The notes under the pieces: generated by a model
Databases searched by the model: none
The model's input: only the letters and a program-made list of their open reading frames with translations
Told to the model about the DNA's origin: nothing
Program-made: the position numbers and the translations under genes
Source: Opitutaceae bacterium
GTDB lineage: Bacteria > Verrucomicrobiota > Verrucomicrobiia > Opitutales > Opitutaceae
DNA: 64,000 nucleotides
Assembly: GCA_016795565.1 (NCBI GenBank)
Contig: JAEUGW010000010.1
Coordinates: 1 to 64,000, forward strand
Direction of reading: 5' to 3'
Shown here: positions 55,720 through 64,000 of the stretch, one piece after another
Layout of the letters: each line of letters starts with the position of its first letter
How positions within the stretch are numbered: position 1 is the stretch's first letter

Positions 55720-56934
55720 ATGGCTCTAATCGTCCAGAAATACGGCGGCACCTCGGTGGGTGACGTTGACCGCATCAAGAATGTGGCCCAGCGCATCCAC
55801 AAGACGCGCAGCGAGGGACATGGCCTGATCGTCGTGGTGTCCGCCCGCTCGGGCGTGACCAACGAACTCATCGCCAAGGCCAAGGCCATCAGCGACCGGC
55901 CGGATACGCGCGAGATGGACATGCTGCTCGCCATCGGCGAGCAGGAGACCATCGCTCTGACCGCCATGGCGCTGCACGCGATCGGCGTCCCCGCCGTGTC
56001 CTATACCGGTGCGCAGGCCGGCATCCTCACCGACCAGGTTTTCACCAAGGCCAAGATCAAGCAGATCGTGCCGAAGGGCATCATGCAGGATCTCAAGGCC
56101 GGCAAGGTCGTCATCGTCGCCGGCTTCCAGGGCATCAACGAGGCCGGCCAGATCACCACGCTCGGCCGCGGCGGCTCCGACCTGACCGCCATCGCGCTCG
56201 CGGCGGCGTGCCGGGCGGACAAATGCGAGATCTACACCGACGTGGACGGCGTTTACACCGCCGATCCCCGCATCGTGAAGACGGCGCAGAAGATCGACGA
56301 GATCAGCTATGACGAGATGCTGGAGCTCGCCAGCCTCGGCTCGAAGGTCATGCAGTCCCGCTCCGTCGAGTTCGCCAAGAAATACGGCGTCGTGTTCGAG
56401 GTTCGCTCCAGCTTTAACCACAACCCAGGAACCATCGTGAAAGAAGAAGTCGCCTACATGGAAAAGGTCGTCGTCCGCGGCGTCGCGGTTGACAAGGACC
56501 AGGCCAAGGTCGTCATCAGCGGGCTGCCCGACAAACCCGCGTCCGCCGCGACCATTTTCAACGCGCTGGCCGAGGCCAGCATCAACGTGGACATGATCGT
56601 CCAGAACGTCGCCCACACCGGCGGCGTGGACCTGACCTTCACCGTGCAGCGCGACGACGCGCAGAGCGCCGTCAAGGTGCTGCCGTCCGTCCTCAAGAAG
56701 CTCGGCGGCGGCGAGATCAAGGCCTTCGACAACATCGCCAAGCTCTCCGTGGTCGGCGTCGGCATGCGCACGCACGCCGGCGTGGCCGCGGCGCTGTTCA
56801 CCGCGCTGGGGGACAAGGGCATCAACATCCAGCTCATCGGCACCTCCGAGATCAAGATCACCCTCGCGGTGGACCGCGCCAAGGCCGACGAGGCCGTGCG
56901 CGCCGCCCACGAGGCTTTTGGTTTGAGCAAGTGA
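55720..56934 (+). CDS. lysC: Aspartate kinase
   Basis: A 404-residue enzyme of the lysine, threonine and methionine branch. It starts MALIVQKYGGTSVGDVDRIK; RGGSDLTAIALAAA and DVDGVYTADPRI are the kinase signature motifs. Two ACT domains follow (about 265-404) with VDMIVQNV and INIQLIGTSEIKI, the latter typical of feedback-regulated enzymes. It lies upstream of thrC, separated by repeats. Confidence 0.96.
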   Translation: MALIVQKYGGTSVGDVDRIKNVAQRIHKTRSEGHGLIVVVSARSGVTNELIAKAKAISDRPDTREMDMLLAIGEQETIALTAMALHAIGVPAVSYTGAQAGILTDQVFTKAKIKQIVPKGIMQDLKAGKVVIVAGFQGINEAGQITTLGRGGSDLTAIALAAACRADKCEIYTDVDGVYTADPRIVKTAQKIDEISYDEMLELASLGSKVMQSRSVEFAKKYGVVFEVRSSFNHNPGTIVKEEVAYMEKVVVRGVAVDKDQAKVVISGLPDKPASAATIFNALAEASINVDMIVQNVAHTGGVDLTFTVQRDDAQSAVKVLPSVLKKLGGGEIKAFDNIAKLSVVGVGMRTHAGVAAALFTALGDKGINIQLIGTSEIKITLAVDRAKADEAVRAAHEAFGLSK

Positions 56935-56975
56935 GTAGGGGAAGCAACAGAGGCTGAGGACAAATTCTCGCCTCT

Positions 56976-57057
56976 GTCATTCTGAGCGTAGCGAAGAATC
57001 CAGCACGATATGAGTCGGCGGTCATGCTACTGGATTCTTCACTACGTTCAGAATGAC
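56976..57057. repeat. REP-like perfect-class inverted repeat
   Basis: Arms gtcattctgagcgtagcgaa (56976-56995, continuing through gaatccag) and its near reverse complement ctggattcttcactacgttc (57030-57049, continuing to gaatgac at 57057). The arms are 28 bases with two mismatches and enclose 26 bases. Same family as 31407-31489 and 1026-1093. Confidence 0.85.
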
Positions 57058-57096
57058 AAACTGGGTAATCCACCTGACTTTCTGGTGGCCTGCCGC

Positions 57097-57123
57097 CGGA
57101 TTCTTCGTTTCGCTCGGAAGGAC
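57097..57123. repeat. Single arm of REP-like repeat
   Basis: ggattcttcgtttcgctcgg plus aaggac resembles the right arm of the neighbouring repeat, with a changed end. It lies just ahead of thrC. Confidence 0.6.
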
Positions 57124-57135
57124 AATCTCTGACGC

Positions 57136-58497
57136 ATGAAATTCGTCTCCACCAGAGGCCAATCCGAACCCGTCGGCTTCACCGAGGCCGTGGCGCTTGG
57201 CCTCGCACCCGACGGCGGTCTCTTCCTGCCGCAGAAGCTGCCAAACCTGGCGCCGCATCTGGCGGGCTGGGAATCGCTCGGCTTCGCCGACCTGGCGTAT
57301 GAATTCCTGAAACTGTTCGCCACGGACCTCCCGCCGGACGTGCTGCGCGGCATCGTGCAGAAGACCTACGGCACCTTCGGCCAGGCCGAGACCCTGGCGC
57401 CGCTGCGGAAGCTCGATGACCGGCTGTTCGTGCTCGAGCTCTTCCACGGTCCGACCCTGGCGTTCAAGGATTTTGCCCTGCAACTGCTCGGCAACCTCTA
57501 CGAGCACCAGTGCGCGCAACGTGGGGAAGGGATCAACATCCTCGGCGCCACGTCGGGCGACACCGGCGCGGCGGCGATCCACGGCCTGCTGGGCAAGCCG
57601 AAGACCGCCAGTTTCATCCTCTATCCGGAGGGCCGCGTGTCCGCGCTGCAGGAGCGGCAGATGACCTGCACCGGCGCGGCGAATGTCCACGCCATCGCCA
57701 TCGACGGCACCTTTGACGACGCCCAGCGCGTGCTGAAGGAGGTCTTTGGCGACCAGGATTTCGCGGCGCAGCACCGCCTGTCGGCGGTGAATTCCATCAA
57801 CCTCGCGCGCATCCTCGGCCAATGCATCTATTACCTGTCGGCGTGGCTGCGGCTCCCGGCCACCGGGCGCGCCAACACCGAGTTCGTCGTGCCGACCGGC
57901 AATTTCGGCAATGTCTTCGCCGGCTGGCTGCTGCAGCGCATGGGCGTGCCGGTCAAAGGCTTCAAGATCGCGACCAACCGCAACGACATCCTGCACCGGC
58001 TGTTCAACACCGCCGAATACCGCAGTGAGCCGGTGCAGCCGAGCCTGGCTCCGTCGATGGACATCCAGGTGGCGTCAAACTTCGAGCGCTTCCTCTACTA
58101 CGCCCTGGACGAAAATCCGACCCGGGTTCGCGCCGTCATGGCGCAGATCAAGGCGACCGGGGCCTACCGGTTTGACGTGCTCAACAAGGCCAGCTTCAGC
58201 TCCTCGCGGGCGACGGACGGGGAGATCACCGCACTCATCCGGCAGGTCTGGGAGCGCCATCGTTATCTGGTCGATCCGCACACGGCCTGCGGCTTCAAGG
58301 AACTGAACCCGGCGCGCGTGAGCATCGTGCTCGCCACCGCCCACCCGGCGAAATTCCCCGAGGCCATCCACGCCGCCACAGGGCAGACGCCCACGCATCC
58401 GGCCCTCGAGGTCCTCAAGGCTCGCCCCATCGTGAAACACCGCCTGCCGGCGGACGCGGCGGCCATCAAGGCGTTTGTCGCCAAGCACGCGGTGTGA
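57136..58497 (+). CDS. thrC: Threonine synthase
   Basis: A 453-residue PLP enzyme that makes threonine from phosphohomoserine. Start MKFVSTRGQSEPVGFTEAVA. The PLP lysine is in PTLAFKDFALQLLGN, the phosphate-binding loop in LGATSGDTGAAAIHGL and the fold region in VPTGNFGNVFAGW. The type is the long form similar to that of E. coli. Together with lysC it serves threonine synthesis. Confidence 0.96.
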   Translation: MKFVSTRGQSEPVGFTEAVALGLAPDGGLFLPQKLPNLAPHLAGWESLGFADLAYEFLKLFATDLPPDVLRGIVQKTYGTFGQAETLAPLRKLDDRLFVLELFHGPTLAFKDFALQLLGNLYEHQCAQRGEGINILGATSGDTGAAAIHGLLGKPKTASFILYPEGRVSALQERQMTCTGAANVHAIAIDGTFDDAQRVLKEVFGDQDFAAQHRLSAVNSINLARILGQCIYYLSAWLRLPATGRANTEFVVPTGNFGNVFAGWLLQRMGVPVKGFKIATNRNDILHRLFNTAEYRSEPVQPSLAPSMDIQVASNFERFLYYALDENPTRVRAVMAQIKATGAYRFDVLNKASFSSSRATDGEITALIRQVWERHRYLVDPHTACGFKELNPARVSIVLATAHPAKFPEAIHAATGQTPTHPALEVLKARPIVKHRLPADAAAIKAFVAKHAV

Positions 58498-58502
58498 GCT
58501 CC

Positions 58503-58554
58503 TGTAGCGGCGGTCTATGACCGCCGACAACGACGCTCATAGAGCGCCGCTACA
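58503..58554. repeat. gtagcggcggtc hairpin repeat, third full copy
   Basis: tgtagcggcggtctatgacc and the imperfect right arm gctcatagagcgccgctaca enclose a short loop. It lies between thrC and the methyltransferase gene. Confidence 0.75.
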
Positions 58555-58601
58555 GCTGGAAGACACTGGAAACCAGGCCGCACTGATCCGATTCTGCCGG
58601 T

Positions 58602-59342
58602 ATGAGCTTCAAGGACCACTTCTCCACTCAGGCGGCGACCTACGCCAAGGCCCGGCCGACCTATCCGGCCGGCCTGTTCGCGGAACTCGCCCGGCTGGCT
58701 CCGGGGAAGACACTCGCGTGGGACGCCGGCACGGGCAACGGCCAGGCCGCAGTGGCGCTCGCCGGGCATTTCACGCGGGTCGTGGCGACGGAGCCGAGTG
58801 CCGCCCAGCTGGAGCAAGCCACGCCACATCCGCGCGTGACCTACCACCAATCGGCGGAGACGGCGCCGGTGCTCGGCGATGCCTCGGTGGACCTGGTGAC
58901 CGTGGCGCAGGCGGCGCATTGGTTTGACCGGCCGAAATTCTACGCCGAGGTGAAACGCGTGCTGCGCCCGGGCGGCGTGGTCGCGCTCTGGACCTATGGT
59001 CTGAGCACGATTTCCGCGGAAATCGACGCGGCGGTGATGCGAGTTTACAACGGCCCGATCGGGCCCTACTGGCCCCCCGAGCGGCGCCACCCCGAAACCG
59101 GCTACCGCGAACTGGACTTCGGGTTTCCCGAGCGACCCTTTCCTGCCGCCGCCATGGAACTCGATTGGACGCTCGGCGACTTTGTGGGCTACCTGCGCAG
59201 CTGGTCGGCCGTGGCGCGCTTTATCAAGGACAGGGGGACTGATCCGATCGCCCCGCTGGCGCAGGAACTTGCGCTCCTGTGGGGCGAAGGCCCCCGCAAG
59301 GTCCGTTGGCCGCTGGCCGGCCGGCTGGGGGTTCAAAAATAG
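58602..59342 (+). CDS. Class I SAM-dependent methyltransferase
   Basis: A 246-residue cytosolic methyltransferase of the type seen near small-molecule methylation. The SAM site is visible: WDAGTGNGQAAVALAGHF (motif I, about residues 39-56), VVATEPSAAQLEQA (motif II, acidic Glu) and ASVDLVTVAQAAHWFD (motif III/IV near 98). C-terminal part is variable. Substrate unknown. It is separate from its neighbours. Confidence 0.9.
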   Translation: MSFKDHFSTQAATYAKARPTYPAGLFAELARLAPGKTLAWDAGTGNGQAAVALAGHFTRVVATEPSAAQLEQATPHPRVTYHQSAETAPVLGDASVDLVTVAQAAHWFDRPKFYAEVKRVLRPGGVVALWTYGLSTISAEIDAAVMRVYNGPIGPYWPPERRHPETGYRELDFGFPERPFPAAAMELDWTLGDFVGYLRSWSAVARFIKDRGTDPIAPLAQELALLWGEGPRKVRWPLAGRLGVQK

Positions 59343-59365
59343 TGGCCTGACCGGCAAAATAATAG

Positions 59366-60583
59366 ATGGAATTTCGCTCGCCCCCGGTTCGGGGCTTCGC
59401 ACTCTGGCGGGCAGTGAAACTCCGCCTCCCTTACGACCGAGTCAATTGGACCAACAGTTCGTTCCTGATCGGGACGACCCTCGTGACGCTAACCGGCGTG
59501 CCGCTCTATCTTTGGCACTACGGCGTGGACGCCTTCCAGGTGGCGATGTTCTTCCTGTTTTTCATCGCGACCGGGTTGAGCATCACGCTCGGCTACCACC
59601 GGCTGTTTTCGCACATGGCGTTCCAGGCCAGCTGGCCGGTCCGGCTGGTGACGCTGATCTTCGGGGCCGCCGCCTTTGAAAACTGCGCCCTGGCCTGGGT
59701 CTCCGACCACCGCCGCCACCACAAGCATGTGGATCACGACGAGGATCCCTATGACATTTCCAAGGGATTCTTCCACGCCCACATCGGCTGGATCATGTTC
59801 AAGCTCGATCCGGAGCCGCCGTGGGACAATGTCGCCGACCTGCGCAAGGATCCGCTCGTGATGTGGCAGGACCGCTTCTACGTGCCGATCGCCGTGTTCA
59901 CCAGTTTCGTGGTGCCCGCCCTGCTTGGCTACTGGCACGCCGGTGCGGTGGGCGCGCTCGGCGGCTTCCTCATCGCCGGCGTGGCGCGGGTGGTGGCGGT
60001 GCAGCACATGACCTTTTTCATCAACTCGCTCTGCCACACCGTGGGCAACCAGCCCTACTCGAACAAGTGCAGCGCCCGGGACAGCTGGTTCATGGCGATC
60101 TTCACCTTCGGCGAGGGTTACCACAACTATCATCATGAGTTCCAACATGACTACCGCAATGGCGTGAAGTGGTGGCAGTGGGATCCCACCAAGTGGACCA
60201 TTTGGGCCCTGGAAAAGATTCGTCTTGTGAAAGGCCTGCGCCGGGTGCCGGAGGACAAGATTCTGCTCGCGCAGCTCGCTGACGCCCGCCGCCGTCTCGG
60301 GGAGCACATTGCCTGCCCGAAGGTCAGTGCCAACGCCCGCCTCCATGCTCTGCTGCAGGCCAAGGATGCCAAGCTCCACGAGCTCGGCGATCGCTGGGCC
60401 GCCCTCAAGACGCAATATGCCAGCAAGGCCGTGGCCATGAAGACGGAATACGCGGAGAAGCGGGCCGAGTATGCGGAGCGCGCCGGGCACCAGATCGAGG
60501 AGCTGAAGGAGGCTCTGTCGGAGATGCGCCGTGAATTGCAGGCGGCGCTACAACTGCTGGATCACGCCGCCGCTGCGGCGTGA
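59366..60583 (+). CDS. Acyl-CoA desaturase-type fatty acid desaturase with coiled-coil tail
   Basis: A 405-residue membrane di-iron enzyme. The three His boxes are present: HRLFSH near 79, HRRHHKHVDHDEDP near 116 and GEGYHNYHHEF near 250. Four membrane helices are visible. Residues about 310-405 are unusual: a long charged, Ala-rich coiled coil (for example TQYASKAVAMKTEYAEKR) beyond the catalytic domain. The GTG at 59414 (VKLRLPYDRVNW) could be an alternative start. A strong terminator follows. Confidence 0.9.
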   Translation: MEFRSPPVRGFALWRAVKLRLPYDRVNWTNSSFLIGTTLVTLTGVPLYLWHYGVDAFQVAMFFLFFIATGLSITLGYHRLFSHMAFQASWPVRLVTLIFGAAAFENCALAWVSDHRRHHKHVDHDEDPYDISKGFFHAHIGWIMFKLDPEPPWDNVADLRKDPLVMWQDRFYVPIAVFTSFVVPALLGYWHAGAVGALGGFLIAGVARVVAVQHMTFFINSLCHTVGNQPYSNKCSARDSWFMAIFTFGEGYHNYHHEFQHDYRNGVKWWQWDPTKWTIWALEKIRLVKGLRRVPEDKILLAQLADARRRLGEHIACPKVSANARLHALLQAKDAKLHELGDRWAALKTQYASKAVAMKTEYAEKRAEYAERAGHQIEELKEALSEMRRELQAALQLLDHAAAAA

Positions 60584-60606
60584 GGATCGCGCGGAAGTAG
60601 GATTCC

Positions 60607-60636
60607 AGGCGGGGGTTCAGCTCCCCGCCTTTTTCT
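60607..60636 (+). terminator. Rho-independent terminator of desaturase gene
   Basis: Stem aggcgggg / ccccgcct with an eight-base loop followed by TTTTCTT, about 24 bases past the stop codon. Confidence 0.88.
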
Positions 60637-60642
60637 TGCGCC

Positions 60643-60715
60643 AGGTGGAACCCGGCCTCCGGACGGGTTTTTCCATGCGCGCATTCCGAAACCTACCCGG
60701 AGGCATGTTCCGCCT
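60643..60715. repeat. Inverted repeat related to that at 4651-4749
   Basis: Left part aggtggaacccggcctccgg and right part ccggaggcatgttccgcct pair imperfectly. Shared pieces with 4651-4749 include tggaacc and ggcctccgg. Confidence 0.55.
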
Positions 60716-60733
60716 CGATCAAGCCTGCATCTC

Positions 60734-62182
60734 CTACAGCAGCGGTGCCAGCAGACGGGCAATTTCCTCGGCGATCTTGGGGATGAACCGGCGCTCGCGG
60801 TGCGGTTCCGGCATGGGTTTTGACTGGCTGAAGACCTCCTGCATCCATTGCCGGATGGCTGCGGCCTCGGGGCGTGAGTAGGTGACCGCACCCACCTCGA
60901 AGTTCAGGAACAGGCTGCGCATGTCCATGTTGGCCGAGCCGAAGAGGCCGGTTTGCTCGTCCACCAGCAGAATCTTGGCGTGGTTCATGCCGGGCCCGTA
61001 GAGCAGCACCTTGACTCCGGCGGCCCGCAGTTCGCGCAGGTAATGGCGGCGGGCCAGGTCGGTAATGAGGTGGTTGGAGCGCGCGGGCACCACGAGGCGC
61101 ACATCAATGCCGGCGCGCGCCTGCACCATGAGGGAACGATAGAGCACCTCGTCCGGTATGAAGTAGGGGGTGACGATCCACACGCTCCGCTCCGCCTGTT
61201 GCACCAGCGAGAGGATGCCTTCGTAGATCGCGTCGCCGGCGGCATCGGGCCCGCTGACGACGATCTGCACTTCGCTGTCGCCGGCGGGGGCGGGCAGTTC
61301 CGCCGGCAGCTCCTTTTGCAATTCCGCCAGGGACTGGCCGCTGGCATGGGCCCAGTCGGCCAGGAAAATTTCGTCCAGCAGGCGCACGGCCGGACCCTCG
61401 ATGACCCCGCCGATATCCCGCCAGCGGCGCTTGTTCGGCGTGGGTCCCATGTATTCGAGGGCAAGATTGCGGCCGCCGACGGCGGCGATCTGGTGGTCAA
61501 AAATGGCGATCTTGCGGTGATTCCGCAGATTGGCCGAGTGCGGGGTCTGCAGCGGCATCACGGGCATGAACCGCACGACTTCGCCGCCGGCTTCGCGGAT
61601 CGGGTCGCAGAACCGGCCGCTGCTGAGGAAGCAGCCGAGGCCGTCGAGCAGCAGGCGGACCTTGACTCCTTCCCGGGCGCGCTGGGCGAGCAGCTTGACG
61701 ATACGCCGCCCGACGGCGTCGCGGGCGAGGATGAATGTCATCAGGTGGATGCTGTGTCGGGCGTGGAGGATGGCGTGTTCGAGGCGTTGGTAGGCATCCT
61801 CCCCGGTGGTGATGAAGCTCACGCGGTTGCCCCGGACGGGTGGGCAGGCGCCGGTCCGCGTGAAGACGCGGGCGGCGAAGGTCTGCTCCATGATGGCGAA
61901 CGGGGCGATGGTGCCGGTGGGGCAGATGGGGGACTTCTTGACGGCCAGCCGACGCAATTTTCGCCCCCCGAACATCAGGTAGAGCGGCACCCCCACATAG
62001 GGGACGAACGCGATGAGGAAGAGCCAGGCGAAGGTGTTGCCGGGTTGCTTGCGCTGGCTCATCAGCCGGGCAATGGCGAAGAACGCCAGGAAGAAGCCCG
62101 CCACCGTGAGCAGGTGGGGCACCACGCCGTTGGTGATGGGATGCTCGATGAGCGCGTCGTAATAAGTTTTCAACGTCTCCAT
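60734..62182 (-). CDS. cls: Cardiolipin synthase (two HKD motifs)
   Basis: A 482-residue membrane phospholipase D-type enzyme. ATG at 62182 gives METLKTYYDALIEHP; a GTG at 62197 is possible. Two membrane helices lie in the first 75 residues (VAGFFLAFFAIARLM, TFAWLFLIAFVPYVGVPLYL). The two HKD motifs are HRKIAIFDHQIAAVGG near 230 and HAKILLVDEQTGLFGSAN near 410. The catalytic His, Lys and Asp are complete. It would make cardiolipin from phosphatidylglycerol. Confidence 0.93.
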   Translation of the reverse strand: METLKTYYDALIEHPITNGVVPHLLTVAGFFLAFFAIARLMSQRKQPGNTFAWLFLIAFVPYVGVPLYLMFGGRKLRRLAVKKSPICPTGTIAPFAIMEQTFAARVFTRTGACPPVRGNRVSFITTGEDAYQRLEHAILHARHSIHLMTFILARDAVGRRIVKLLAQRAREGVKVRLLLDGLGCFLSSGRFCDPIREAGGEVVRFMPVMPLQTPHSANLRNHRKIAIFDHQIAAVGGRNLALEYMGPTPNKRRWRDIGGVIEGPAVRLLDEIFLADWAHASGQSLAELQKELPAELPAPAGDSEVQIVVSGPDAAGDAIYEGILSLVQQAERSVWIVTPYFIPDEVLYRSLMVQARAGIDVRLVVPARSNHLITDLARRHYLRELRAAGVKVLLYGPGMNHAKILLVDEQTGLFGSANMDMRSLFLNFEVGAVTYSRPEAAAIRQWMQEVFSQSKPMPEPHRERRFIPKIAEEIARLLAPLL

Positions 62183-62305
62183 CACGGTAACATCCACTCA
62201 ATTCCCATCAGATTACGCAAGCGGTGCTGACGGGAAGCGATTCGACAAAAAACCTCTTGGCAAAGCTCGCCCGGCCACCATACCTTCACCTTTCGTTTTT
62301 TTGAT

Positions 62306-62393
62306 GGTGGAGTATCCAAGTGGCCAAAGGACGTTGACTGTAAATCAATTCGGCTCTTGCCGTTCACTGGTTCGACTCCAGTCTCCACCACCA
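62306..62393 (+). tRNA. tRNA-Tyr (GUA anticodon)
   Basis: An 88-base class II tRNA with acceptor GGTGGAG pairing with CTCCACC, discriminator A and CCA encoded. Anticodon GTA is at 62340-62342. The long variable arm and the T loop GGTTCGACTCC are present. A terminator follows. Confidence 0.97.
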
Positions 62394-62405
62394 ATTTAAC
62401 GAAAG

Positions 62406-62437
62406 TCCCGCTGACTGAAAGGTTAGCGGGATTTTTT
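62406..62437 (+). terminator. Rho-independent terminator of tRNA-Tyr
   Basis: Stem tcccgct / agcggga (extended with a wobble pair) and a run of six T at 62432-62437. Confidence 0.9.
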
Positions 62438-62483
62438 ATGCCCGCGCCCGATGGCCTGTGGCACGCTGCGGAGCAGTCGCAAC

Positions 62484-63206
62484 TCACACGACCCCGGCCT
62501 CCCGAAAACTGTAATAGCCGCGCCCCTGCGGATCGGCGCCCTCGCGACCGACTATCACGTGGTCGAGCAGCTCGATGTCCACCGCCCTGGCCGCGTCGCG
62601 CATCTGGCGGGTGACCTGCACATCCGCCGCGCTGGGAGCCGGGTCGCCGCTGGGGTGATTGTGGACGCAGACGATCGCCGTGGCGCCATGCCGGATGGCT
62701 TCGCGGAAGACTTCACGCGGATGCGCCAGGCTGCTCGTGGCGGTGCCGGAGGTGATCTCGACCTGTTTCAGCAGGCGATTCTTTCGGTTCAGGCAAAGCA
62801 CCCAGAACTTCTCCACCGCGAGGCCGGATATCTGGGGCAGGAAATGGGCGTGGATGCGATCAGGGCGGTTGAGTATTTCCTCCTCGGGGGCGGCACCCCG
62901 GGCCATGCCCCGTTTCACGATTTCCATGACGGTGACGAGCTGCAGGGCCTTGACGCGGCCGATTCCCGTGAGCCGGCGAAAGTCGGCCTCGTTCCATTTG
63001 ACAAGGGCGGCGAGGGAGCCGGCCTCGGCGATGAGGCGCTGGGCGATGCTGATGACATTGTGCCCCCGGCTGCCGCTGCGGAGCAGCATGGCAAGCAGCT
63101 CAGTGTCGCTCAAGGCGCCCGGCCCGAGTTTTTCGAGCCGTTCCTGCGGACGATCGCCGACCGCGAGATCCTTCACGCGCAATGGCTGGTAGGATTCTTC
63201 GCGCAT
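62484..63206 (-). CDS. radC: RadC-family JAB-domain protein
   Basis: A 240-residue protein with an N-terminal helix-hairpin-helix region (GALSDTELLAMLLRSGS and FRRLTGIGRVKALQL) and a C-terminal JAMM domain. The metal motif HNHPSGDPAPSAAD is intact. Despite the name, a DNA-repair role is doubtful for the family. It is next to the isomerase gene at 63239, which lies upstream on the same strand. Confidence 0.93.
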   Translation of the reverse strand: MREESYQPLRVKDLAVGDRPQERLEKLGPGALSDTELLAMLLRSGSRGHNVISIAQRLIAEAGSLAALVKWNEADFRRLTGIGRVKALQLVTVMEIVKRGMARGAAPEEEILNRPDRIHAHFLPQISGLAVEKFWVLCLNRKNRLLKQVEITSGTATSSLAHPREVFREAIRHGATAIVCVHNHPSGDPAPSAADVQVTRQMRDAARAVDIELLDHVIVGREGADPQGRGYYSFREAGVV

Positions 63207-63238
63207 GGGCCTGGTGCCGGCCCGCCAGCCTGGCGGGC

Positions 63239-64000
63239 TCAGAAGTGCTTCACGTAGGCGTTGCGCCGGAGCTTTTCCAGCCAGCGTTCGGTGGCCTGGC
63301 GCGAGCCCTGTTGCACGAGTTGCCGCTCGATATCGGGGCGCACCTCGTCGAGCGGCAGGATACCGGCATGTTTGCGGTCCTCGACGTAGAAGATGAATGC
63401 GCCTTCCGGCATGATGAGCGGGTCGCTGCGCTGACCCTTCTCCAAGGTGAAGATGACGTCGCTGAATTCCTTGCGCAGGTCGGGACGGCGCTGCCAGCCC
63501 CAGTCGCCCCCTTTGCCCTTGCGGGAATCCTGGCTGTATTTGCGGGCGACCTCGCCGAAGTCGGCGCCGGTGGCCAGCTCGGTGACGATGGTGGCGGCCT
63601 TGCCCCGCAGGGTCTCGTCGGTGTCGTCGGCGGCGCGGGTAACCTGAATCAGCCGGAGGTGCACGCTGTCCTCCTGCTGGTAGCGGTCCTTGTTCTCCGC
63701 GTAGAAGGCCTCGATCTTGACCGGACTGATGGTGCTGGCGGACTTGGCCTTTTGCTGGCGCATGTAGCCGTAGATCATGTCCTCCTCCTGCTCCTTGCGG
63801 TAATCCTTCTGGGAGATGCCGCGGGAGCGCAGGTAGGCGAGGAACTTGCTGCGGTCGCCGTCAAACTGGGTGATGATGGTCTCGGCGATGGCATTGTCCA
63901 CGTAGCTGGCCGGCACTCGGCGTTTTTCGTCCGAATAAAAATCCTTCACGATGAGGACGCGATCGATGAGGTTTTGCACCACATCCTCCTGCAGCGCCTC
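63239..64000 (-). CDS. Parvulin/SurA-type peptidylprolyl isomerase, 5' end outside window
   Basis: The reading frame runs off the window, so only the C-terminal 253 residues are seen. An SurA-like helical part (QNLIDRVLIVKDFY, EEDMIYGYMRQQKAKS) is followed by a parvulin domain (about the last 120 residues) with SVHLRLIQVTR, FGEVARKYSQDSRKGKGGDWGW and FSDVIFTLEKGQRSDPL. It would help folding of outer-membrane proteins in the periplasm. The start codon is not in the window. Confidence 0.88.
   Translation of the reverse strand, partial: EALQEDVVQNLIDRVLIVKDFYSDEKRRVPASYVDNAIAETIITQFDGDRSKFLAYLRSRGISQKDYRKEQEEDMIYGYMRQQKAKSASTISPVKIEAFYAENKDRYQQEDSVHLRLIQVTRAADDTDETLRGKAATIVTELATGADFGEVARKYSQDSRKGKGGDWGWQRRPDLRKEFSDVIFTLEKGQRSDPLIMPEGAFIFYVEDRKHAGILPLDEVRPDIERQLVQQGSRQATERWLEKLRRNAYVKHF

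Overview
The window is a dense, GC-rich stretch of Gram-negative chromosome. The gene set points to a Verrucomicrobiota genome, most likely near Opitutaceae: a BamD-like lipoprotein-free TPR protein beside LptE, rpmF-plsX-fabH in one block, an exosortase fused to an EpsI domain, and secreted proteins with pre-peptidase-like repeats. This taxonomic call is inference from gene content; no rRNA gene is present. Shine-Dalgarno sequences are mostly absent ahead of the confident starts.

Layout: 1-1026 carries an IS110-family transposase beside REP-like repeats. 1.1-4.6 kb holds a secreted transglutaminase-like protein, ExbB/ExbD and an SDR oxidoreductase. 4.9-9.9 kb (minus) holds dtd, fabV and a coupled exosortase operon (TPR membrane protein, exosortase-EpsI fusion, and a 30-residue membrane peptide one base downstream). 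10.0-13.3 kb holds a peroxiredoxin-like protein, then a rhombosortase next to a metalloprotease that ends in a GlyGly-CTERM-like tail, so two different C-terminal sorting systems lie within 4 kb. 13.4-21.0 kb carries a DapF-like protein with both catalytic cysteines replaced by serine, a conserved protein of unknown role, sppA, sufT, dus, a bifunctional-nuclease family gene and lpxI. 21.1-25.9 kb (minus) is an exopolysaccharide export operon: FecR-like protein, outer-membrane barrel, Wza-like protein, tyrosine autokinase.

26-45.8 kb is mostly housekeeping: leuS, a tandem of an intact DegP-type protease and a paralogue without the catalytic triad, ribE, a UDG, metK-ahcY, hpt, tRNA-Ser, an ABC ATPase plus binding protein without a permease, rpe, lptE-bamD-fabH-plsX-rpmF. 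45.9-64 kb holds uppP, trpD-glmM, an HD protein and SGNH hydrolase, a prolyl oligopeptidase, an ene-reductase, plsY, lysC, thrC, a methyltransferase, a desaturase with a coiled-coil tail, a cardiolipin synthase, tRNA-Tyr, radC and the 3' part of a parvulin-type isomerase.

At least six families of short inverted repeats are scattered between genes, and one copy lies in frame inside dus. No CRISPR array, prophage, rRNA operon or toxin-antitoxin pair was seen. No gap without a gene exceeds about 300 bases; the largest, 4641-4924, is filled by repeats.
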